6,655 nt of DNA from an uncultured Bacilli bacterium. GTDB taxonomy: Bacteria; Bacillota_I; Bacilli_A; ML615J-28; CAG-313. The notes beneath the pieces are model-generated. The model worked only from the letters and a program-made list of their open reading frames with translations, searched no databases and was not told where the DNA came from. The position numbers were made by a program, and so were the translations under genes. The DNA is taken from NCBI GenBank assembly GCA_904501965.1, contig CAJGCS010000058.1, forward strand, positions 1-6,655, in the 5' to 3' direction. Of the stretch, positions 1-5,775 are shown in pieces; positions within the stretch are counted from its first letter, which is position 1; each line of letters begins with the position of its first letter.

Positions 1-1
1 A

Positions 2-967
2 TTTGCATATCAACTTGCATCAAATATATACTCAGAACCAGTTGGACTTTACTATGGTGAAAAATACTTTGGTGAAGAAGCTAAGAAAGATATTACAGAA
101 ATCGTATATCAAATCATTGATACTTATAAAACTAGAATTATGAAGAATGAAATTCTAGGCGAAGAAACAAAAGCAAAAGCTGTTCTTAAACTTTCAAAAA
201 TTGGTGTTAAAATGGGTTACCCTGATAAAGTAGAAGAAATTTATTCAAAATTTAGCGTAAATCCTGATGCATCATTATTTGAAAATATTCGCGAAATTAG
301 TAAAGTTAGAACACTTGAAGAATTTGAAAAACTTACTAAGCCAACTGACCCTACAAAATGGGCAATGCCTGGTCATATGGTAAATGCTTGTTATGACCCA
401 TTTGTTAATGACATTACATTCCCAGCTGCTATTTTACAAGCGCCATTTTATTCAATCAAACAAACTAGAAGTGAAAACTTAGGTGGTATTGGAGCTGTTA
501 TAGGACATGAAATTTCTCATGCATTTGATAGTAATGGTGCTAAATGTGATGAAAATGGCAACCTAAATAACTGGTGGACAAAAGACGATATGAAACGCTT
601 CAAGAAAAAAATTAATGCTATGATTAAACAATTTGATGGCATTGAACTACCTTGGGGTAAAGTAAATGGCAAATTTATTGTAAGTGAAAACATGGCTGAT
701 AATGGTGGTATGGCTGTAACTCTTGAAATTATGGAAAATACAAAAGACTCTTCATATGAAGAATACTTCCAAAATTGGGCAAAAGTATGGTGTATGAAAG
801 CAAAACCTGAATATTTACAATTACTTCTTAATTTAGATGTACACGGACCAAGTATCTTAAGAGCTAATATGCCTCCTAGAAACTTCGATAAATGGTATGA
901 AACATATAAAGTAAAGAAGACTGATAAAATGTATATTACACCAAGTAAACGTGTAGTTATTTGGTAA
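2..967 (+). CDS. pepO: M13 family (PepO/neprilysin-like) zinc metallopeptidase, 5' truncated
   Basis: The reading frame is open from base 2, so the gene starts left of the window; the ATG at 140 is internal. The visible 321 residues are about half of a typical 630-700 aa M13 enzyme and cover its catalytic C-terminal part. The zinc motif HEISH lies at 506-520. The ENMAD motif at 686-700 supplies the third zinc ligand Glu and the Asp that orients a zinc His. The LDVHGP block near 835 matches the M13 DVH segment that carries the transition-state His, and an Arg follows. The protein ends in Trp, as M13 enzymes usually do. These enzymes cut short peptides; bacterial PepO is often cytoplasmic, but the N-terminus that would show location is missing. 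The substrate-binding motif NAYY/NAFY reads NACY here (383-394), which is unusual. A terminator at 981-1017 ends the unit. Family is certain; substrate is unknown. Confidence 0.95.
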   Translation, partial: FAYQLASNIYSEPVGLYYGEKYFGEEAKKDITEIVYQIIDTYKTRIMKNEILGEETKAKAVLKLSKIGVKMGYPDKVEEIYSKFSVNPDASLFENIREISKVRTLEEFEKLTKPTDPTKWAMPGHMVNACYDPFVNDITFPAAILQAPFYSIKQTRSENLGGIGAVIGHEISHAFDSNGAKCDENGNLNNWWTKDDMKRFKKKINAMIKQFDGIELPWGKVNGKFIVSENMADNGGMAVTLEIMENTKDSSYEEYFQNWAKVWCMKAKPEYLQLLLNLDVHGPSILRANMPPRNFDKWYETYKVKKTDKMYITPSKRVVIW

Positions 968-980
968 ACATATATTAGAA

Positions 981-1017
981 AAAAACTGTTACTATTATTA
1001 TAGTAGCAGTTTTATTT
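981..1017 (+). terminator. Intrinsic terminator after the M13 peptidase
   Basis: A 13-bp stem with one G-U pair is formed by 982-994 (AAAACTGTTACTA) and 1001-1013 (TAGTAGCAGTTTT), with a 6-nt loop. The 3' arm ends in a T-rich run. It lies 14 nt after the peptidase stop codon. The A-rich 5' flank could make it partly bidirectional. Confidence 0.85.
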
Positions 1018-1035
1018 TATACCACAAAAAACACA

Positions 1036-1054
1036 AAAAACATGCAATGTTTTT
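1036..1054. repeat. Perfect 8-bp inverted repeat overlapping the -35 box
   Basis: AAAAACAT (1036-1043) and ATGTTTTT (1047-1054) are perfect inverted copies around GCA. The right arm runs into the -35 hexamer of the promoter at 1053-1081. A stronger terminator for the upstream gene already lies at 981-1017, so an operator for the following operon is plausible. A weak second terminator is the main alternative. Function is inferred from position only. Confidence 0.45.
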
Positions 1055-1081
1055 GAAAAGAAAAAAATATTATGGTATACT
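1053..1081 (+). promoter_or_regulatory. Promoter of the 1103-2758 operon
   Basis: The -35 is TTGAAA (1053-1058) and the -10 is TATACT (1076-1081), with a 17-nt spacer. TGG directly before the -10 gives an extended -10 element. This is near consensus for the housekeeping sigma factor. The predicted transcription start is about 1088, leaving a leader of roughly 15 nt. Confidence 0.8.
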
Positions 1082-1089
1082 ATATAAAA

Positions 1090-1095
1090 GTGAGG
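1090..1095 (+). promoter_or_regulatory. Ribosome binding site that fixes the start at 1103
   Basis: GTGAGG (1090-1095) lies 7 nt before the ATG at 1103, a normal spacing. It lies only 1 nt before the in-frame ATG at 1097, which is too close to be used. The site therefore argues for the shorter protein starting MDEF. Confidence 0.7.
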
Positions 1096-1102
1096 TATGT
1101 AT

Positions 1103-2002
1103 ATGGATGAATTTATTACTTTGTTAAAAGATTATATTTCAGATGATTATGAACAAAAAAGAAAAATTAGATATTTGTCTTATCTATATAAAGAACTATC
1201 AACAGAAAATAACAAAGATTTATTATTAGATTTTACCGAATCATTATTAGCACTTTCAAAAAAAGAAAAAACGAAAGATGACAAAACATATAAAATTGAT
1301 GATGAAATCCTAGATTCTTTTTATCAATATTTATTAAATACTAATATTAAACCATCAACTGCATATGACTATGTAATGAGATTAAAGAAAATCTTTATTG
1401 AATTTGACGTAACAACAACTGATACAACAATTTATAAAGGTATTATTCAAAATATAATTTATGAGTATACTAAAGGAAATAAAAAAGAAGAAAACAAAGC
1501 AAAACATTATAGCCCAACTAGTGCTCTTGGTAAGTATATTGAATATTTAAATTCAATATATGAATTAATTTGTGAAGATGTTGTTATTGATAACACTTAT
1601 AAAGTTCCGGTAAATCTTTACTTAGAATATAGAAAAGGTTATTCTTCATTTACACCACGTGATATGCATGTTGTAGGATATGTAATTAATAATAGAAGAT
1701 GTACTATTATTTATTCAGATAATAAATCTAGAAGCAAAATAGTTCATAAAGAAATAAGTAAAGATGATTTTAATACGATTGCATCAGCATTTTTAAACTT
1801 TAATCATATCCTAAATAAATCAACAAAAAGCTACATTCAAGAATTTGTGTTTGGCGGTGGTGGTGGTTTTTGTTATAAGTTTAATAACAAAAGCAATTAT
1901 AACTATGTTGCACGAATTTTTGAGTCAAATGATAAAGAACAAGAAGATTTTGCAAATAGAATTGTACTAGAAAAAATAAATAAAATTGTGTATAATGAAT
2001 AG
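1103..2002 (+). CDS. Unrecognised 299-aa protein with integrase-N-like helical segments
   Basis: I do not recognise this protein. The start at 1103 is chosen from the ribosome site at 1090-1095; the ATG at 1097 would add two residues. The N-terminal half is Lys/Glu/Asn-rich and looks helical. Residues about 83-98 (KPSTAYDYVMRLKKIF) resemble the SAM-like DNA-binding domain at the N-terminus of tyrosine recombinases. A second segment at about 137-149 (SPTSALGKYIEYL) has a similar pattern, also seen in other DNA-linked proteins. No catalytic R..HxxR..Y domain follows. The C-terminal half looks alpha/beta, with a run of five Gly at 251-255 followed by FCYKF. There is no signal peptide or membrane segment, so it is probably cytoplasmic. 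Arg codons are nearly all AGA, and a sampled line (1141-1200) is only 12/60 GC. It is first in an operon with the Zn-ribbon protein 9 nt downstream. A DNA-binding role is a weak inference. Confidence 0.85.
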   Translation: MDEFITLLKDYISDDYEQKRKIRYLSYLYKELSTENNKDLLLDFTESLLALSKKEKTKDDKTYKIDDEILDSFYQYLLNTNIKPSTAYDYVMRLKKIFIEFDVTTTDTTIYKGIIQNIIYEYTKGNKKEENKAKHYSPTSALGKYIEYLNSIYELICEDVVIDNTYKVPVNLYLEYRKGYSSFTPRDMHVVGYVINNRRCTIIYSDNKSRSKIVHKEISKDDFNTIASAFLNFNHILNKSTKSYIQEFVFGGGGGFCYKFNNKSNYNYVARIFESNDKEQEDFANRIVLEKINKIVYNE

Positions 2003-2006
2003 GTGA
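2001..2006 (+). promoter_or_regulatory. Ribosome binding site overlapping the upstream stop codon
   Basis: AGGTGA (2001-2006) starts inside the TAG stop (2000-2002) of the preceding gene and ends 5 nt before the ATG at 2012. Ribosomes finishing the first gene could reinitiate here, so the two proteins are probably made in linked amounts. Confidence 0.75.
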
Positions 2007-2011
2007 AATAA

Positions 2012-2758
2012 ATGATTTTATGTAAAATAAAATTTAAAACGAAAAATGAAGAAAATAAAATAGATTATCCTTTTGTCTATTTATTTATGCAAGATTTGTA
2101 TGCAAATGGTCAAATTGATAAAGAATATCATATTATAAAAGAGAATAACTACTATAAAGCGTATGTTTCGCTAACTGGAATTGATGCAATAAAAGATGAA
2201 TACTTTTCATCTTGGGCATTAAAAGAAAAAGAAAAATTTGACATTTCATTTGTTATTAAAGCTTTTGAAGATGAATGTAATAAAGAATGTTGTTGTGAAT
2301 CTAGAAGTGGATATTTTTTTACATTAAATGATTTATGTTTTGATGGTATAATCATATGCAAAGATTGTATGAAAAAAGTTCCTTTATATAAAATAAAGAA
2401 AGCAACAAATGAAGATTTTATATTTGAATTAGTTGAATTAAAAGAAACATATGAAGAACTAAATGGTTTAAGAATTAAAAAACTATATAGTGAGTTTGGT
2501 GAAAATGAACTTAAAAATCATTTATCTATATTTAATAAAAAAGGAATTACACTAAGCAAAATGCTTAGTAAATATTTAAAGAAGGACGTTTATTATTTAA
2601 TCAATAATCCAACAGATGGTGTTGAAGAATTTGGGAAGAAAAATCAAGTATCTTGCCCAAAATGTAAGGAATTATTAGTAAATTCTAATAAAAAAGATCG
2701 CTTAGAAAACAAAATAAATATTTGTGAAAAATGCAAATTTGCTTTCATTGAATATTAA
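2012..2758 (+). CDS. DUF2310-like protein with two Cys-rich zinc-binding sites
   Basis: The 248-aa product resembles the uncharacterised DUF2310 family, described as Zn-ribbon proteins possibly binding nucleic acid. I base this on the motif order: a Cys cluster (C93-C95) with CKDC at 116-119 followed directly by the family-like VPLYKI, then a Tyr-rich helical stretch ending in a VYYLI segment near 192-196, then a C-terminal zinc ribbon formed by CPKC (215-218) and CEKC (238-241). The first 80 residues show no recognisable motif. There is no signal peptide or membrane segment, so it is likely cytoplasmic. It is coupled to the unrecognised gene ending at 2002, with a 9-nt gap and a ribosome site overlapping that gene's stop. 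No terminator is evident after it. The biochemical role of the family is not known to me; the family match is by eye and needs a profile search. Confidence 0.75.
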   Translation: MILCKIKFKTKNEENKIDYPFVYLFMQDLYANGQIDKEYHIIKENNYYKAYVSLTGIDAIKDEYFSSWALKEKEKFDISFVIKAFEDECNKECCCESRSGYFFTLNDLCFDGIIICKDCMKKVPLYKIKKATNEDFIFELVELKETYEELNGLRIKKLYSEFGENELKNHLSIFNKKGITLSKMLSKYLKKDVYYLINNPTDGVEEFGKKNQVSCPKCKELLVNSNKKDRLENKINICEKCKFAFIEY

Positions 2759-2811
2759 GAATATTCATTAACACAAAAAATAAAAGCCATTTTAGTTTCT
2801 TTTTTAAAAAA

Positions 2812-2828
2812 AGTGCTATAATAGTACT
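2812..2828 (+). promoter_or_regulatory. Extended -10 promoter of msrC with an imperfect dyad
   Basis: TGCTATAAT (2814-2822) is a perfect extended -10 element. No good -35 is present at 17 nt; the T-rich stretch around 2796-2805 is the only candidate, and the extended -10 may compensate. The -10 sits between AGTGCT (2812-2817) and AGTACT (2823-2828), an imperfect dyad that a repressor could use. The operator role is speculative. The transcription start is expected near 2829, giving a leader of about 33 nt. Confidence 0.6.
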
Positions 2829-2861
2829 ACTGCTAAAAATAGGGTATAGATAGGTGATTAT

Positions 2862-3323
2862 ATGAAATTAGATAAAAATTATAATAAACTTATTAAAAGT
2901 ATCGACAATCTTGTTACTAATGAAGTTCCACTAGTATCAAATCTTGCAAATTTATCAAAAATACTTTACGATAGTTTTGAGGGAACATGTTGGTGTGGAT
3001 TCTACCTTTGTGATGATGAAGAAGATGCAATGTATCTAGGACCGTTTCAAGGACCAGTCGCTTGTACAAAGATTCCATATTCTAAAGGTGTATGTGGTGC
3101 ATGTGTAACCAAAAAAGAATCTATATTAGTTCCTAATGTCCATGAGTTTCCTGGTCATATTGCCTGTTACAGTTTAACAAATTCAGAAGTTGTTGTACCT
3201 GTTATTAAAGATGAAAAAGTAGTAGGTGTAATAGATTTAGATAGTACAAATTACAACAATTATACTAATAATGATGTATTAGCTCTTGAAGAGGTTGCAA
3301 ATATTATTTCTAGGGTTTTCTAA
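2862..3323 (+). CDS. msrC: Free methionine-(R)-sulfoxide reductase (GAF domain)
   Basis: This enzyme reduces free L-methionine-(R)-sulfoxide to methionine in the cytosol, using thioredoxin-type reductants, and so repairs oxidised methionine. The 153-aa protein is a single GAF domain of normal length for the family. Family blocks are clear: WCGFYL near residue 46, LGPFQGPVACTKIP near 60-73, GVCG at 76-79, VPNVHEFPGHIAC at about 90-102, NSEVVVPV, and VIDLDS near the end. Cysteines C68, C78 and C102 have spacings of 10 and 24, as in E. coli MsrC Cys84, Cys94 and Cys118, so the catalytic and resolving cysteines are intact. An extra cysteine, C81, lies near the active site. The ATG at 2862 follows AGGTGA at 2852-2857. 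It has its own extended -10 promoter and appears monocistronic. Confidence 0.95.
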   Translation: MKLDKNYNKLIKSIDNLVTNEVPLVSNLANLSKILYDSFEGTCWCGFYLCDDEEDAMYLGPFQGPVACTKIPYSKGVCGACVTKKESILVPNVHEFPGHIACYSLTNSEVVVPVIKDEKVVGVIDLDSTNYNNYTNNDVLALEEVANIISRVF

Positions 3324-3383
3324 CTTTTAGACATATTAAAAAAAATTGATGCATATATTAAAGTGGACAGGGTCGCATTTTAG

Positions 3384-3412
3384 TTGATTAAGTCAAGAAA
3401 ATATGATACAAT
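3384..3412 (+). promoter_or_regulatory. Promoter of the TM2-like gene
   Basis: The -35 is TTGATT (3384-3389) and the -10 is TACAAT (3407-3412), with a 17-nt spacer. TGA at 3404-3406 gives an extended -10. The leader to the ATG at 3444 should be about 25 nt and contains the ribosome site AAGGA (3431-3435). Confidence 0.75.
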
Positions 3413-3443
3413 TTAAGTACATTATTTAGAAAGGAAGAATCAT

Positions 3444-3689
3444 ATGAATAATAAAGTTTTATTTGGTGTTTTAACAATTTTATTTAACAGTTATGGTGTT
3501 CCTTGTTTTATGCAAGGCCAAGTTAAAACTGGTGTTTTAAGAATTGTTTTAGCTATCGTTACTTTTGGCGTTATCGGAATTATTAACCTTATTAAAGGTA
3601 TCATTTTAGGTATCAAAATCTTAAAAATGAGCGATGCTGAATTTGAAGAAGCTAAAAAAGAATACATTACTGATGGTATTCCTGCATAA
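3444..3689 (+). CDS. Small TM2-like membrane protein
   Basis: The 81-aa product has two hydrophobic segments, about residues 4-23 and 31-59, followed by a short charged tail (MSDAEFEEAKKEY). The order matches the TM2 domain: a first helix, a turn corresponding to the family's G-x-HRFYLG (here GVPCFMQGQ, residues 18-26), a Gly/Leu start of the second helix, and a Gly-rich second helix. The acidic residue usual in the second helix seems replaced by Lys51, so the match is a divergent one. TM2 proteins are widespread membrane proteins of unknown molecular role in bacteria. The N-terminus has no cleavable signal apart from the first helix. The ATG at 3444 lies 8 nt after AAGGA. A promoter at 3384-3412 and a terminator at 3701-3731 make it a single-gene unit. 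Confidence 0.85.
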   Translation: MNNKVLFGVLTILFNSYGVPCFMQGQVKTGVLRIVLAIVTFGVIGIINLIKGIILGIKILKMSDAEFEEAKKEYITDGIPA

Positions 3690-3700
3690 GATTTACAGAA

Positions 3701-3731
3701 AAAGATCTCTACTTTATTGTAGAGATTTTTT
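3701..3731 (+). terminator. Intrinsic terminator after the TM2-like gene
   Basis: An 8-bp perfect core stem is formed by ATCTCTAC (3705-3712) and GTAGAGAT (3719-3726), with a 6-nt loop. It is extended by A-T pairs and followed by a T run to 3731. It lies 11 nt after the stop codon. Confidence 0.9.
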
Positions 3732-3759
3732 ATTATAATATTTAAAAATGCTATATGGC

Positions 3760-3788
3760 TTGAAAAAATAGAGTTTATATGATATAAT
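3760..3788 (+). promoter_or_regulatory. Promoter of the double-SIS gene
   Basis: The -35 is TTGAAA (3760-3765) and the -10 is TATAAT (3783-3788), with a 17-nt spacer. TGA at 3780-3782 makes an extended -10. It is the best promoter in the window, which fits the signs of high expression in the gene behind it. Confidence 0.85.
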
Positions 3789-3799
3789 ATGTATGCTAT

Positions 3800-3815
3800 T
3801 AATAAAATTTTATTA
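3800..3815. repeat. 16-bp perfect palindrome in the leader of the double-SIS gene
   Basis: TAATAAAA is followed directly by its inverted copy TTTTATTA. It lies between the predicted transcription start (about 3795) and the ribosome site (3823-3828). It contains only A and T, so chance is a real possibility in this genome. An operator that blocks elongation is the alternative. Confidence 0.35.
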
Positions 3816-3822
3816 TTAAAAA

Positions 3823-3828
3823 AAGGAG
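3823..3828 (+). promoter_or_regulatory. Strong ribosome binding site supporting a GTG start
   Basis: AAGGAG (3823-3828) lies 7 nt before GTG at 3836. No ATG occurs in frame nearby: the next Met codons lie far inside conserved sequence, and the ATG at 3789 is in another frame that stops at once. The GTG is therefore the start. Confidence 0.85.
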
Positions 3829-3835
3829 AATTATT

Positions 3836-5668
3836 GTGATTTACAAGACAATTACAAATTACAAAGAAGCTACTAAGGACTTCTTAGAAAATGAAAAACA
3901 ATTTCATTTAGGTGTTATTCCAACAGAACAATCAAATCCTGTAACAAAAAACTTAAGCGCTACAATCGCTAAAGATACAGCTAAAGGTGTTAAAACAATT
4001 TTAAATGCAGACTATAGAATCGCAGATGTTGCTCGTGGTCAATTTAAAACTCCTGAATTTGAAGCATTTGTTTCAGATATTAAAAGATGTATGGACGAAA
4101 GAAAGAAAGTTGTTTTCTCTTCAGTAGGTGCATCAGGAAGAATGGCTATCCAAATGGATGGTGCTTGGAGAACATTCTGGCAAGGTTTAGTTGATAAAAT
4201 TCCTAACCATCGTTATGAATTTTTAGAAATTGCAGAAGTTGTAAGCAGTTTTACAACTGGTGGTGACCGTGCTTTAGTTCGTTCAGTAGAAAACTTTGAA
4301 GACTATATGACTTTTGGTGCAAAACAAGTTGACGAAGCTGAAATGGGCCCTGGCGACGTATTAGTTGCTTTATCTGAATGTGGTCTTTCTGCATCTATCA
4401 ATGGTTCTGCAGTAAGAGGTTATGAACTTGGTTGCAACACATATTATTTATTCTGTAACCCAGAACACATTTTAAGAACTCACCTTGACCGTGCACGTGC
4501 TGTATTCGAATGTTTAGATGAATATGATGCAAATAAAGCAAAAGGTATTGACAATGGTAAATATATTGTTAAAATTCCTCTATTCGTAGGTAACATGGCT
4601 GTTTCTGGTTCAACTCGTATGCAAGTTACTACAGTTGAATTATTAGCTGCTGGTGCTGCTTTAGAAGCTGCAGCTAACAGATGGTTAAAAGAAAACTTAA
4701 CTGAAGAAGAATTACAAGTAGTTGGTGGAAGCTTCTTAAGTTTAGATGAATATGCAGATGCATTTGAATCATTAAATAAACAATTATCAAGCGGTAAAGC
4801 ATTAAAAGGTTTAGCTAAAGCAGTTGACTTTGAAGTAGAAACTTATACTCAAAATGGTTTAGTTACTTATATTACTCATGATTACTTATTAGATATCATG
4901 ACTGATACAACTGAACGTCAACCTACATTTACTCTTCCTCCATTCAAAAAGTTCAAAGACACAACTAAAGAAGTATCTTGGGCTTATATTAAAGACCCTC
5001 TATATCCAAATGAAGTTGCATGGCAACATGTATTCCGTCGTGATATTAAAGGCTTAGAATGGACTAAAGAAGATTACATCCAAATGAATGCTAGTCAAGA
5101 CATCATCAACAACCCTCCAAAAGTTAGTGGTGCAGAAGTTCTTGAATATTGCATCGGTAATGAAGATGATCCATCAAGATATGACAGACCTAACTGTAAA
5201 TTAATTTTAATTGACGTTAATGGTTCTGCAACTCCTGAAATCGTTAAATGGTATAAAAATGAGCTTCCTAAATATAGTGGTGGTGCAGTAATCAGATTTG
5301 GTCAAATCCCTGCAGAAAAAATCACTAAAGATGAAATTAGAATTCCTGTTGAATTACCAAGAACATGTACAGACATTATGTATCACTTATTAGTTAAAGT
5401 TGCATTTAACGCATTAAGTACTGGTACAATGGCTAAGATGGGTAGAGTATTTGGTAACTGGATGGTTCAAGTATTACCTACTAACAAAAAATTAATTGAC
5501 CGTTCAACTCGTATTATTGCAAACCTTGCAAAAGTACCTTACGAAAAAGCTTTAGAAGAATTCTTCTATTCTTACTACAACCGCAAACCTGAAGATGAAT
5601 ATCGTGAATCTTACGTTATTGAAACATTACGTCGTTTAGGTTTTGACCCTAAAGCTGATATTAAATAA
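3836..5668 (+). CDS. GCKR-type double-SIS protein of the MurQ family
   Basis: This 610-aa protein is built like MurQ (N-acetylmuramate-6-phosphate etherase, about 300 aa) with a second SIS domain inserted, the layout of vertebrate glucokinase regulatory protein (about 625 aa). Residues 29-40 (PTEQSNPVTKNL) match the MurQ N-terminal TE-x-x-NP-x-T block. SIS-1 has the sugar-phosphate loop GASGR (98-102), GGDR (142-145), E152 at the place of E. coli Glu114, and GSTRMQ (258-263) for GS(S/T)RMK. SIS-2 (about 285-525) has DTTERQPTF (357-365), like MurQ DASECPPTY, but no phosphate loop. L527 onward (LSTGTMAKMGRVFGNWM) resumes the MurQ C-terminal region. The SIS-1 position of catalytic Glu83 appears to be W111. 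Expected cytosolic; ligands are probably sugar phosphates. About half of the Arg codons are CGT/CGC, unlike the AGA-rich genes at 1103-2758, which suggests high expression. Enzyme versus regulator cannot be decided here. Confidence 0.85.
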   Translation: MIYKTITNYKEATKDFLENEKQFHLGVIPTEQSNPVTKNLSATIAKDTAKGVKTILNADYRIADVARGQFKTPEFEAFVSDIKRCMDERKKVVFSSVGASGRMAIQMDGAWRTFWQGLVDKIPNHRYEFLEIAEVVSSFTTGGDRALVRSVENFEDYMTFGAKQVDEAEMGPGDVLVALSECGLSASINGSAVRGYELGCNTYYLFCNPEHILRTHLDRARAVFECLDEYDANKAKGIDNGKYIVKIPLFVGNMAVSGSTRMQVTTVELLAAGAALEAAANRWLKENLTEEELQVVGGSFLSLDEYADAFESLNKQLSSGKALKGLAKAVDFEVETYTQNGLVTYITHDYLLDIMTDTTERQPTFTLPPFKKFKDTTKEVSWAYIKDPLYPNEVAWQHVFRRDIKGLEWTKEDYIQMNASQDIINNPPKVSGAEVLEYCIGNEDDPSRYDRPNCKLILIDVNGSATPEIVKWYKNELPKYSGGAVIRFGQIPAEKITKDEIRIPVELPRTCTDIMYHLLVKVAFNALSTGTMAKMGRVFGNWMVQVLPTNKKLIDRSTRIIANLAKVPYEKALEEFFYSYYNRKPEDEYRESYVIETLRRLGFDPKADIK

Positions 5669-5680
5669 TAACAATTATAC

Positions 5681-5713
5681 AAAGAGTGGCTAAATTAATA
5701 GCCACTCTTTTTT
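5681..5713 (+). terminator. Intrinsic terminator after the double-SIS gene
   Basis: A perfect 12-bp stem is formed by AAAGAGTGGCTA (5681-5692) and TAGCCACTCTTT (5699-5710), with a 6-nt loop, and is followed by more T. It is the strongest terminator in the window and separates this unit from the GH3 gene. Confidence 0.95.
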
Positions 5714-5744
5714 ATCTTTATTTACAAATAATTATGTCATTTTA

Positions 5745-5753
5745 TGATATAAT
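5745..5753 (+). promoter_or_regulatory. Extended -10 promoter of the GH3 gene
   Basis: TGATATAAT (5745-5753) is a perfect extended -10. A -35 at normal spacing is poor (CAAATA at 5725-5730), and TTTACA at 5721-5726 is 21 nt away. This may be a weaker or activator-dependent promoter, as is common for sugar-use genes. The leader to the ATG would be about 15 nt. Confidence 0.6.
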
Positions 5754-5775
5754 ATAAATAAATTAGGAGCATCTT

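Noticed and set aside
140..142. ATG as start of the M13 peptidase
   Set aside because: The frame stays open to base 2 and upstream residues (YFGEEAKKDI, then VYQIIDTYK) match the M13 family, so this Met is internal.
1097..1099. ATG as start of the unrecognised 299-aa protein
   Set aside because: Only 1 nt separates it from the ribosome site; the ATG at 1103 has 7-nt spacing.
2152..2361. 69-aa open frame on the - strand
   Set aside because: It lies wholly inside the Zn-ribbon gene, has no recognisable motif, and that gene's Cys motifs establish the + strand as coding.
2749..2767. Inverted repeat over the stop codon of the Zn-ribbon gene as a terminator
   Set aside because: The stem is 8 bp with almost only A/T pairs, a 3-nt loop and no T run after it.
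3836..5668. Ordinary MurQ etherase
   Set aside because: It is twice the usual length, has an inserted second SIS domain, and the SIS-1 position of Glu83 is not Glu.
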